Below, piece by piece: positions 17,898-24,601 of a stretch of DNA of 35,038 bases. Numbering within the stretch: the stretch's first letter is position 1; each line of letters opens with the position of its first letter. The notes beneath the pieces are model-generated. The model was not told the origin of the DNA and ran no database searches. It worked only from the letters and a program-made list of their open reading frames with translations. The DNA comes from Clostridiales bacterium (GTDB lineage: Bacteria; Bacillota; Clostridia; Oscillospirales; Oscillospiraceae): the NCBI GenBank assembly GCA_012521555.1, contig JAAYMC010000067.1, forward strand, positions 1 to 35,038, in the 5' to 3' direction. Position numbers and translations under genes: made by a program.

Positions 17898-18374
17898 GTG
17901 AATTTTGACGAGCTGATGCAATTTGTGAAAGACAGCGTCGAGATGATTGTGGACAAATCCGCCGAGCTCTACAAAGCCGCCGAAGAAAAAACGAAGAAAG
18001 TCGCGCGCACGACGAAACTGCAGACGGAAATCGCCGTTGAAAAGAGCACCCTTCGCCGCCTGTACCGGCAGATCGGCGAAAAATACTACAATCTCCACAG
18101 GGACGACCCCGAGGAAGCGCTCGCCACGCTCTGCAGCGACGTGACGGCGACCTTAAACCGCATCGCCGAAAAGCAGGAGGAGGTCGACCGCCTCAAGGAA
18201 GAGCTCTGCCCGGAGGACGACGAGGACGAGGACGACTACGATTTCGTCGTTGAAATCATCACCGAAGAACCCGACGAAAAGGAACCGGAGACGGACGAAG
18301 ACGCCGTCTTCGAGGAGTCGGCCGTCGACGAGGACGCGGAAGAGGAAGCGCAAGACGACGACGAGGACGAATAA
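17898..18374 (+). CDS. Coiled-coil protein with strongly acidic tail, unknown function
   Basis: I do not recognise a named family, although the N-terminal pattern resembles small clostridial cytoplasmic coiled-coil proteins. Residues 1-95 are helical: an amphipathic start (FDELMQFVKDSVEMIVDKSAE), a basic stretch, then STLRRLYRQIGEKYYNLHRDD and a heptad-like EKQEEVDRLKEEL. Residues 96-158 are almost wholly Asp and Glu with a few hydrophobic residues (YDFVVEIITEEP). There is no signal peptide and no membrane span. The start is GTG, with AAAGGAGG 8 bases upstream, which is convincing. It is the last gene of the ymfF-ymfH-lgt operon and is followed immediately by a terminator. Confidence 0.8.
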   Translation: MNFDELMQFVKDSVEMIVDKSAELYKAAEEKTKKVARTTKLQTEIAVEKSTLRRLYRQIGEKYYNLHRDDPEEALATLCSDVTATLNRIAEKQEEVDRLKEELCPEDDEDEDDYDFVVEIITEEPDEKEPETDEDAVFEESAVDEDAEEEAQDDDEDE

Positions 18375-18376
18375 AC

Positions 18377-18405
18377 AAAAAACCCCGCTTCAGGGCGGGG
18401 TTTTT
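18377..18405 (+). terminator. Intrinsic terminator of the ymfF-lgt operon
   Basis: CCCCGC / GCGGGG with flanking A6 and T5 tracts and a six-base loop. It begins three bases after the stop of the coiled-coil gene. Confidence 0.9.
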
Positions 18406-18508
18406 CGCTTCCAGATGTTTCCGCTCCGGGCGGATTCGTAGTTTGACGGGCGTCTGGGCATACTATCGCCGTGTTGGGACGATTTGTCTGACCACAACGG
18501 CGGGCGCG

Positions 18509-18542
18509 GCGCCGCACGGCTATTGGTTTTTTTGTGCGGCGC
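18509..18542. other. GC hairpin in the control region
   Basis: GCGCCGCAC pairs perfectly with GTGCGGCGC (9 bp) around a 16-base loop that contains seven T residues. No T-tract follows on either strand, so it is not an ordinary terminator. It could be a DNA-level dyad for a regulator or a remnant. Confidence 0.45.
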
Positions 18543-18584
18543 GCGGGCGCCTTCAGGGCGTTTTGGTACTTTTCAATCACCTTT

Positions 18585-18612
18585 TTGAACAATTAAATGA
18601 AAATTGTAAAAT
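18585..18612 (+). promoter_or_regulatory. Candidate upstream promoter (P1) of the one-carbon cluster
   Basis: TTGAAC (18585-18590) and TAAAAT (18607-18612) are separated by 16 bases in an AT-rich stretch. The transcript would start near 18619, about 120 bases before metF. Confidence 0.5.
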
Positions 18613-18628
18613 TAATCACAATGCAATA

Positions 18629-18657
18629 TTTACTAAACTGAAAGTAAATGTTAGAAT
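18629..18657 (+). promoter_or_regulatory. Candidate downstream promoter (P2) of the one-carbon cluster
   Basis: TTTACT (18629-18634) and TAGAAT (18652-18657) are 17 bases apart. The transcript would start near 18664, with a leader of about 77 bases before metF. P1 and P2 may be used in tandem. Confidence 0.5.
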
Positions 18658-18701
18658 TGTGACGGATTTGACCGGCAATTTCTGCACCTCTAAAAACGTA
18701 T

Positions 18702-18727
18702 CAATTAGGCCTGCGGGCCTTAAATTG
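18702..18727 (+). other. Hairpin abutting the metF ribosome binding site
   Basis: AGGCC-TGCG-GGCCT forms a tight 5-bp stem. Flanking CAATT and AATTG add five more pairs after a two-base bulge. The stem ends immediately before AAAGGAG (18728-18734), so it could modulate translation of metF or protect the 5' end of the mRNA. Confidence 0.45.
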
Positions 18728-18740
18728 AAAGGAGAAACAG

Positions 18741-19667
18741 ATGAAAGTCACGGATATTCTCAATCAGCGCATGGCATTTAGCTTTGAGGTTTTTCCTCCG
18801 AAGACTGACAACGGAATGGAAAAACTGTGCGGCAAAGGCGGCGTGCTGGAACAGCTCGTCTCCATGAAGCCCGACTACATTTCCTGCACCTACGGCGCCG
18901 GCGGCACGAACGTCGGCAAGAACCTCGAAGTTCTTGACCACATCAAGGCGCTCGGCACCATCGGCGTCACGCACTTCACCTGCGTTGGCAACACCAAGGA
19001 AGGCATCAAGCAGCAGCTCCAGACCTACCTCGACCACGGCATCGACCACATCCTCGCCCTCCGCGGCGACCTGCCGTTCGGCTGGACGGGCACTGGCGGC
19101 GACCTGCACTACGCCACCGAGCTCGTGAAGTTCATCCGCGACGAGTTTGGCGACAAGTTCACCATCGCCGTTGCCGGTTCGCCCGAAGGCCACATCGCCT
19201 GCCGCAGCATTGAGGCGGACATCTCCTTCCTCAAGCAGAAGCAGGACAACGGCGCCGACTATATCATGACTCAGCTGTGCTGGGATATGGACCAGTTCCG
19301 CTGGTGGATGGACGCCATCCGCGCTGCCGGCATCACCATGCCGGTCGACGTGGGCATCATGCCCGTTCTCGATGCCGCCGCGACCATCAACATGGCGCTC
19401 TCCCGCAACGGCTGCGTCATCCCGCGCAAGCTCGCCGAGATCATCTCCAAGTACTGGATCTTCCCGAACCCGTTCGCGCCGAACGAGTCCGAGGAGTCCA
19501 TCGCCCAGAAGAAGCGCGACTTCAAGGAAGCCGGCATCGAGTACACCATCCGCCTCATCGACGAGTACCGCGTGTGCGGCATCCAGGGCATCCACCTCTA
19601 CGCGCTCAACAAGTACGAAGATGTGGCTCGCATCGTAAAAGAGTCCGGCATCAAAGACATGGTGTAA
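18741..19667 (+). CDS. metF: Methylenetetrahydrofolate reductase
   Basis: This flavoprotein interconverts 5,10-methylene-THF and 5-methyl-THF in the cytoplasm. The 308-residue length fits the single-domain MetF barrel. The N-terminal FSFEVFPPK motif gives the catalytic glutamate E16, followed by PDYISCTYGAGG, HFTCVGNT, DHILALRGDLP and VAGSPEGH, all family motifs for FAD and folate binding. AAAGGAG lies 6 bases before the ATG. It opens the folate cluster metF-fhs-fchA-folD-methyltransferase-corrinoid protein. No metV (the zinc-containing partner in many acetogens) or rnfC2/hdr-like gene accompanies it here, so its electron donor cannot be inferred. Codon use is strongly biased to C-ending codons and AAG, like the rest of the cluster, suggesting high expression. 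Confidence 0.95.
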   Translation: MKVTDILNQRMAFSFEVFPPKTDNGMEKLCGKGGVLEQLVSMKPDYISCTYGAGGTNVGKNLEVLDHIKALGTIGVTHFTCVGNTKEGIKQQLQTYLDHGIDHILALRGDLPFGWTGTGGDLHYATELVKFIRDEFGDKFTIAVAGSPEGHIACRSIEADISFLKQKQDNGADYIMTQLCWDMDQFRWWMDAIRAAGITMPVDVGIMPVLDAAATINMALSRNGCVIPRKLAEIISKYWIFPNPFAPNESEESIAQKKRDFKEAGIEYTIRLIDEYRVCGIQGIHLYALNKYEDVARIVKESGIKDMV

Positions 19668-19707
19668 TATTGCTCGTACAAACGCGAGAGAAAATCTTAT
19701 ATTCTCA

Positions 19708-19726
19708 GGCCGTTAGCGCTTCGGCC
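19708..19726 (+). other. Small intergenic hairpin between metF and fhs
   Basis: GGCCG / CGGCC with a 9-base loop in the 80-base gap, 8 bases before the AGGAGG of fhs. There is no T-tract. It may separate the stability of the metF and fhs parts of the message. Confidence 0.35.
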
Positions 19727-19747
19727 AGTTATTAGGAGGGTCACACT

Positions 19748-21430
19748 TTGGAGTACAAGACAGATATTGAAATTGCCCAGGCTACAGAGCTTTCCCACAT
19801 CAGAGAGATCGCCAAGACGGCCGGTATTGACGAGAAATACCTCGAGCAGTACGGCAACTATAAGGCGAAGGTTGACCTGAACATCTTCAACGAGCTGAAA
19901 GATAAGCCCAACGGCAAGCTCGTCCTCGTGACGGCCATCACGCCGACCCCGGCCGGCGAAGGCAAGACGACGACGACCGTCGGCCTCGGCGACGGCCTGC
20001 GCAAGATCGGCAAGAAGAGCATGATCGCCCTGCGCGAGCCCTCCCTCGGCCCGGTCTTCGGCGTCAAGGGCGGCGCCGCCGGCGGCGGTTACGCTCAGGT
20101 TGTCCCGATGGAGGACATCAACCTCCACTTCACGGGCGACATGCACGCCATCGGCGCGGCCAACAACCTGCTCGCCGCCATGCTCGACAACCACATCTTC
20201 CAGGGCAACGCGCTCGGCATCGACACGCGCCGCATTACCTGGCGCCGCTGCGTCGACATGAACGACCGCCAGCTCCGCAACATCGTCAACGGCCTCGGCG
20301 GCCGCACGGACGGCGTGCCGCGTGAGGACGGCTACGACATCACCGTCGCGTCCGAAATCATGGCTATCCTCTGCCTCGCTTCGGACATCATCGACCTCAA
20401 GGAGCGCCTCGGCCGCATCATCGTCGGCTACACGAGAGACGAAAAGCCCATCACCGCCGCCGACCTGAAGGCCCAGGGCGCCATGGCGGCCCTCCTGAAG
20501 GACGCCATCAAGCCGAACCTGGTCCAGACCCTGGAGCACACCCCGGCGTTTGTCCATGGCGGCCCGTTTGCCAACATCGCCCACGGCTGTAACAGCGTCA
20601 TCGCCACGAAGATGGCCCTGAAGCTGGCCGACTACGTCGTCACGGAAGCCGGCTTCGGCGCTGACCTCGGCGCTGAGAAGTTCCTCGACATCAAGTGCCG
20701 CATGGCCGGCCTCAAGCCCGACGCCGTTGTCATCGTCGCCACGGTCCGCGCCCTCAAGATGCACGGCGGCGTGCCGAAGACGGAGCTCGGCAAGGAGAAC
20801 CTCGAGGCTCTCGAGAAGGGCCTGCCGAACCTCCTGCGCCATGTCGAGAACATCACGAAGGTCTTCAAGCTCCCGGCCGTCGTCGCCATCAACGCGTTCC
20901 CGCAGGATACGAAGGCCGAGCTCGAGCTCGTCGAGAAGCGCTGCAATGAGCTGGGCGTCAACGTCGCTCTGTCCGAAGTGTGGGCCAAGGGCGGCGAAGG
21001 CGGCAAGGCTCTTGCTCAGGAAGTCGTCCGCCTCTGCGAGCAGGGCAGCAACAAGGACTTCACCTACGCCTACGACCTCGACATGTCCATCGAGGAGAAG
21101 ATCGAAGCCATCGCGAAGAAGATCTACCGCGCCAGCGCCGTGGAGTTTGTCGGCAACGCGCCCAAGCAGCTGAAGACCCTCACGGATCTCGGCTTCGACA
21201 AGGTTCCCATCTGCATGGCCAAGACCCAGTACAGCTTCTCCGACGACCCGACGAAGCTCGGCGCGCCCGAGAACTTCGAGGTCACCATCCGCAACCTCAA
21301 GATTTCCGCCGGCGCCGGCTTCATCGTCGCGCTCACGGGCGAAATCATGACGATGCCCGGCCTGCCGAAGGTCCCCGCCGCCGAGAAGATCGACGTCGAC
21401 GCCAGCGGCAGAATCTCCGGCCTGTTCTAA
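19748..21430 (+). CDS. fhs: Formate-tetrahydrofolate ligase
   Basis: Fhs joins formate and THF to 10-formyl-THF at the cost of ATP, and can run backwards to make ATP and formate when methyl groups are oxidised. The 560-residue length is full for the family. The P-loop-like [12 protein letters not shown] (residues 65-76), the [19 protein letters not shown] segment and the [16 protein letters not shown] motif are all intact. The start is TTG, with AGGAGG 8 bases upstream; no ATG or GTG fits as well. It follows metF after 80 bases and precedes fchA after 98 bases that contain a strong hairpin. Codon bias is marked, as in metF. Confidence 0.97.
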   Translation: MEYKTDIEIAQATELSHIREIAKTAGIDEKYLEQYGNYKAKVDLNIFNELKDKPNGKLVLVTAITPTPAGEGKTTTTVGLGDGLRKIGKKSMIALREPSLGPVFGVKGGAAGGGYAQVVPMEDINLHFTGDMHAIGAANNLLAAMLDNHIFQGNALGIDTRRITWRRCVDMNDRQLRNIVNGLGGRTDGVPREDGYDITVASEIMAILCLASDIIDLKERLGRIIVGYTRDEKPITAADLKAQGAMAALLKDAIKPNLVQTLEHTPAFVHGGPFANIAHGCNSVIATKMALKLADYVVTEAGFGADLGAEKFLDIKCRMAGLKPDAVVIVATVRALKMHGGVPKTELGKENLEALEKGLPNLLRHVENITKVFKLPAVVAINAFPQDTKAELELVEKRCNELGVNVALSEVWAKGGEGGKALAQEVVRLCEQGSNKDFTYAYDLDMSIEEKIEAIAKKIYRASAVEFVGNAPKQLKTLTDLGFDKVPICMAKTQYSFSDDPTKLGAPENFEVTIRNLKISAGAGFIVALTGEIMTMPGLPKVPAAEKIDVDASGRISGLF

Positions 21431-21444
21431 AAAACCGATTATTT

Positions 21445-21486
21445 GCCGTCGCTATGCCGCCGATTTCCCCGGCGGCATAGCCCGGC
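21445..21486 (+). other. Strong intergenic hairpin between fhs and fchA
   Basis: GCTATGCCGCCG (21451-21462) pairs perfectly with CGGCGGCATAGC (21470-21481), 12 bp around a 7-base loop. GCCG / CGGC adds four pairs beyond a small internal loop. No T-run follows, so it is more likely an mRNA stability or processing element than a terminator, though leaky termination is possible. Confidence 0.65.
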
Positions 21487-21528
21487 AACCGGCTCTCCAG
21501 GCCCAGTACGATAAAAGGAGAAGACAAA

Positions 21529-22146
21529 ATGTCGTTTGTCAAAGCTTCCTGCACCGAATTTGTCGACGTGCTGGCTTCGAAGGCCCCCGTCCCGGGCGGC
21601 GGCGGCGCTTCCGCGCTTGTCGGCGCCATCGGCACGGCCCTCGGCTCCATGGTCGGCAATCTGACGGTCGGTAAGAAGAAATACGCAGACGTAGAGGCCG
21701 ATATCATTAAAATTCTGGAAAAGGCCGAGGCGCTTCAGAAGGAGCTTTTACGGCTCGTCGACGAAGACGCCGTTGTGTTCGAGCCGCTTTCCAAGGCTTA
21801 CGGCATCCCCAAGGATGACCCCAACAGAGAGAAAATCATGGAAGAGGCGCTTCGCAACGCCTGCTCCGTTCCTTTGGACATCATGCGCGCCTGCTGCCGC
21901 GCCATCGAACTGCACGAAGAGCTGGCCGCCAAGGGCAGCGCACTTGCCCTCTCCGACGTCGGTGTCGGCGTTGCTTTCTGCAAGTCCGCCCTGATGGGGG
22001 CGAGCCTCAACGTGTTTATCAATACGAAATCGATGGTCGACAGAGAGTATGCCGCGAAAATCGAAAAGGAAGCGGACGAGATGCTGTCCAAGTACTGCGC
22101 TCTGGCCGATAGCATCTATGACTCCGTCATCAAGCGCCTGAGATAG
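21529..22146 (+). CDS. fchA: Methenyltetrahydrofolate cyclohydrolase (FchA, cyclodeaminase-like)
   Basis: FchA interconverts 5,10-methenyl-THF and 10-formyl-THF. The 205-residue all-helical protein matches the formiminotransferase-cyclodeaminase C-terminal family, with VPGGGGASALVGAIGTALGSMV (residues 21-42) as the folate-binding signature, VDEDAVVFEPLSKAYGIP after it, and a conserved C-terminal helix. AAAGGAG stands 8 bases before the ATG. folD begins 11 bases after its stop. Stand-alone members in C1 clusters act as cyclohydrolases, and that role fits here because the adjacent FolD has lost cyclohydrolase residues. Ammonia-releasing cyclodeaminase activity is an alternative, but no histidine-degradation gene is nearby. 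Confidence 0.92.
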   Translation: MSFVKASCTEFVDVLASKAPVPGGGGASALVGAIGTALGSMVGNLTVGKKKYADVEADIIKILEKAEALQKELLRLVDEDAVVFEPLSKAYGIPKDDPNREKIMEEALRNACSVPLDIMRACCRAIELHEELAAKGSALALSDVGVGVAFCKSALMGASLNVFINTKSMVDREYAAKIEKEADEMLSKYCALADSIYDSVIKRLR

Positions 22147-22157
22147 GAGTATGGATT

Positions 22158-23006
22158 ATGGCAGAACTGCTTAAGGGTGCGGCCGTCGTTGCCGCCATGA
22201 ACGAAAGACTCACGGCTGAAGTCGCCGCTCTCAAGGAGAAGGGCGTCACCCCCACCCTCGCGATCCTTCGCGTCGGCGAGAGAGAGGACGACATCTCCTA
22301 CGAGAAGGGCGCCATGAAGCGCTGTGCGACGGTCGGCGTTGAAGTGAAGAACGTCGTTCTTCCCGCCGATGTCACTCAGGAAGAGCTGATGAAGAACATC
22401 GAAGCCCTCAACAACGACAAGAGCGTCCACGGCGTGCTCATCTTCCGCCCCCTGCCGAAACATCTCGACGAAGAGGCCGTCCGTCAGGCTCTCAAGCCCG
22501 AAAAGGACATCGACGGCATCACAGACGGCTCCCTCGCCGGCGTCTTTACGGGCAGCGGCAAAGGTTTCCCGCCCTGCACGGCTCAGGCCTGCATGGAAAT
22601 CCTCGACCACTATAAGATCGACTGCAAGGGCAAGCGCGCCGTCGTTATCGGGCGCAGCCTCGTCGTCGGCAAACCGGCGGCTGTCATGCTCATGGCCAAG
22701 AACGCGACGGTCACCGTCTGCCATACGAAGACCGTCGACATGCCCTCCGTGGCCAGGCAGGCCGAGATCCTCATCGTAGCCGCCGGCAAGGCAAACGCCA
22801 TCACGAAAGAGTACCTCTCACCCGGACAGGTTGTCATCGACGTCGGCATCAACGTGAACGAAGAAGGCAAGCTCTGCGGCGACGTCAAGTTTGATGACGC
22901 CGAGCCCATCGTCGGCGCCATTACCCCCGTTCCGGGCGGCGTCGGCACCGTGACCACCTCCGTGCTGGTTTCTCACGTTGTTGAAGCTGCAAAAAAATCA
23001 TTGTAA
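22158..23006 (+). CDS. folD: Methylenetetrahydrofolate dehydrogenase (FolD family, probably lacking cyclohydrolase activity)
   Basis: FolD normally oxidises methylene-THF to methenyl-THF with NAD(P) and then hydrolyses it. The 282-residue protein keeps the family frame: GVTPTLAILRVG, KDIDGIT (D119), PPCTAQACMEIL, the VVIGRSLVVGKPAA dinucleotide-binding loop and ITPVPGGVGTVTTSVL. Two residues needed for cyclohydrolase action are changed. The YxxxK motif reads Y48-E-K-G-A52 (ungapped alignment with E. coli Y50...K54), and the glutamine of the GILVQLPLP loop is F96 in GVLIFRPLP. The downstream lysine K54 (E. coli K56) is kept. With fchA 11 bases upstream, the protein is probably a dehydrogenase only. 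I recall the same YE.GA.KRC pattern in other clostridial FolD proteins, so this is a lineage variant rather than damage. Confidence 0.95.
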   Translation: MAELLKGAAVVAAMNERLTAEVAALKEKGVTPTLAILRVGEREDDISYEKGAMKRCATVGVEVKNVVLPADVTQEELMKNIEALNNDKSVHGVLIFRPLPKHLDEEAVRQALKPEKDIDGITDGSLAGVFTGSGKGFPPCTAQACMEILDHYKIDCKGKRAVVIGRSLVVGKPAAVMLMAKNATVTVCHTKTVDMPSVARQAEILIVAAGKANAITKEYLSPGQVVIDVGINVNEEGKLCGDVKFDDAEPIVGAITPVPGGVGTVTTSVLVSHVVEAAKKSL

Positions 23007-23025
23007 TTGAAGGAGCTATTGTGGT

Positions 23026-23826
23026 ATGATTATCATAGGTGAAAAACTCAACGGGTCTATCCCGTCCTGCGCGAAAGCGATTGCCGAGCGCAACGCCGAC
23101 TATATCCGCGACCTTGCCAAGAGGCAGGCCGAAGCCGGCGCCGATTTCATCGACGTGTGCGCTTCCATCAACGAGGGCGAGCTGGAGGTCCTTAAGTGGA
23201 TGATCGATCTCGTTCAGGAAGTGACGGACACGCCGATCTCCATCGACAGCCCGAACGCGAAGGTCCTCGTGGAAGCCATGAAGCTCGTCAAGAGGCCGGG
23301 CCTGTTCAACTCCGTCTCCGGCGAAGGCACGAAGATTGAGGACGCTTTCCCCCACCTGGCGGGCACCGACTGGCACGTCATGGCCCTTCTCTGCGACGAC
23401 ACCGGCATTCCGAAGACGGCGCAGAAGCGCATCGAAGTCTTCGAAATGATCATGAAGAAGGCCGACGAGTACGGCATCAAGCACGACCACATCCACATTG
23501 ACCCGCTTGTCGAGATGCTCTGCACCTCCGAAAACGGCATTGAGACGGTCGTCGAGGTCATGACCTATATCAAGACGCACTATCCCGAAGTCCACATCTC
23601 CGGCGCCGTCAGCAACATCTCCTTCAACCTGCCGGCCCGCCGCCTCATCAACCAGGCCTTTGCCGTCCTGGCTATGAACGCCGGTATGGACAGCGCCGTC
23701 CTCGATCCCCTCAACCAGGACCTCATGGGCATGATTTACGCGACGGAAGCGCTCCTCGGCAAGGACGAGATGTGCATCGAGTATATCACGAAGTACCGTG
23801 AGGGCATCTTCGGTCAGAAGAAATAA
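23026..23826 (+). CDS. Methyltetrahydrofolate:corrinoid protein methyltransferase (AcsE/MtgA family)
   Basis: This enzyme moves a methyl group between 5-methyl-THF and the cobalt of a corrinoid protein. The 266-residue TIM barrel is of the pterin-binding family: MIIIGEKLNGSIP, AGADFIDVCA, ISIDSPN (D74), LFNSVSGEG (N95), HIHIDPL (D159) and SNISFNLP (N197). These line up with the folate-binding residues D75, N96, D160 and N199 of the Moorella enzyme. AAGGAG is about 10 bases before the ATG. folD ends 19 bases upstream and the corrinoid protein follows after 63 bases. In acetyl-CoA synthesis the partner is the iron-sulfur corrinoid protein; here the partner is a small MtxC-type protein, so a demethylation role (MtgA-like) is at least as likely. 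Confidence 0.93.
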   Translation: MIIIGEKLNGSIPSCAKAIAERNADYIRDLAKRQAEAGADFIDVCASINEGELEVLKWMIDLVQEVTDTPISIDSPNAKVLVEAMKLVKRPGLFNSVSGEGTKIEDAFPHLAGTDWHVMALLCDDTGIPKTAQKRIEVFEMIMKKADEYGIKHDHIHIDPLVEMLCTSENGIETVVEVMTYIKTHYPEVHISGAVSNISFNLPARRLINQAFAVLAMNAGMDSAVLDPLNQDLMGMIYATEALLGKDEMCIEYITKYREGIFGQKK

Positions 23827-23889
23827 CGTCGTCCCTTTGTTGTTACAACAATCACAATAGAAGAAGTATTATTACGGGAGGAAAATGAC

Positions 23890-24543
23890 ATGTCTAAAAT
23901 CCAGGAAATCGCGAAAGCCGTAGAACTCGGCAAGGTCAAGCTCATCGAAGGCCTCGTTAAGGAAGCTCTCGAAGCCGGCGAAGACGCGAACGCCATTCTC
24001 AACGAAGGCATGATCGCCGCCATGGGCATCGTTGGCCAGAAGTTCCAGAACAACGAAATCTTTGTTCCCGAAATGCTCGTCGCCGCCAAGACGATGAAGA
24101 AGGGCGTCGAAATCCTCAAGCCCCACCTCGCCGGCAGCAGCGTTGGCAAGTACGGCAAGTATATCATCGGCACCGTCGCTGGCGACCTGCACGACATCGG
24201 CAAGAACCTCGTTGCTCTGATGGTCGAGAGCGCTGGCTTCGAAGTCATTGACCTCGGCGTTGACGTTCCCGCTGAGAAATTCGTTGAGGCCATCAAGGCG
24301 AACCCGGATTGCAAGGTCGTTGGCGCTTCCGCCCTTCTGACCACGACGATGGACTCCCTCAGAAATACCGTCAAGGCTATGATCGATGCCGGCTGCAAGT
24401 CCCAGGTTAAGATCATGGTCGGCGGCGCCCCGATTACCCAGGCTTTCGCCGACGAAATCGGCGCCGACGCTTACACGCCCGACGCCGGCGCGGCCGCCGT
24501 CAAGGCTGTCGAGCTCGCCAAGGAAATGGGCGCTGGTGCGTAA
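23890..24543 (+). CDS. Corrinoid (B12-binding) methyl carrier protein, MtxC type
   Basis: This carrier takes methyl groups on its cobalt between a substrate-specific methyltransferase and the methyl-THF enzyme encoded just upstream. The 217-residue protein has the two expected parts: an N-terminal helical cap (about 1-85, ending near VPEMLVAAKTMKKGVEILKPHL) and a Rossmann-like B12 domain. The cobalt ligand motif DxHxxG is D99-L-H101-D-I-G104, followed by VVGASALLTTTM and the VGGAPIT loop. The size and layout match MttC/MtbC/MtgC and not the larger AcsC/AcsD pair. GGGAGG lies 8 bases before the ATG, and a small TTGTTG/CAACAA dyad (23837-23851) lies in the gap before it. It is the last gene of the cluster and is followed by a strong terminator. 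Confidence 0.95.
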   Translation: MSKIQEIAKAVELGKVKLIEGLVKEALEAGEDANAILNEGMIAAMGIVGQKFQNNEIFVPEMLVAAKTMKKGVEILKPHLAGSSVGKYGKYIIGTVAGDLHDIGKNLVALMVESAGFEVIDLGVDVPAEKFVEAIKANPDCKVVGASALLTTTMDSLRNTVKAMIDAGCKSQVKIMVGGAPITQAFADEIGADAYTPDAGAAAVKAVELAKEMGAGA

Positions 24544-24562
24544 TCGCTGAAACTTAAAATAC

Positions 24563-24594
24563 AAACGCGCCTGCTTAAAGCAGGCGCGTTTTTT
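24563..24594 (+). terminator. Shared terminator between the one-carbon cluster and the regulator gene
   Basis: AAACGCGCCTGC (24563-24574) pairs with GCAGGCGCGTTT (24580-24591) around TTAAA and runs into a T-tract. Read on the minus strand, the stem is also followed by T-rich sequence, so it can end the convergent regulator gene as well. Confidence 0.92.
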
Positions 24595-24601
24595 ATTGTT
24601 T

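Larger units (their letters stand above)
18406..18740 (+). other. Control region before the one-carbon cluster
   Basis: This gene-free stretch of about 335 bases separates the lgt operon from metF. Its left half is GC-rich and its right half (from about 18580) AT-rich. It holds a large GC hairpin, two candidate promoters and a hairpin against the metF ribosome site, each listed separately. An open frame crosses it from 18443, but it has no family features and is judged not real. No known riboswitch class was recognised. Confidence 0.6.

Noticed and set aside
18443-18781. 112-codon plus-strand open frame upstream of metF
   Set aside because: It runs through the promoters and the metF start in another frame, with no ribosome site and no family features.
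18741-24543. Full Wood-Ljungdahl cluster
   Set aside because: Only the methyl branch is present. No acsA, acsB, acsC, acsD or cooS gene is in the window, and the corrinoid protein is not CFeSP.
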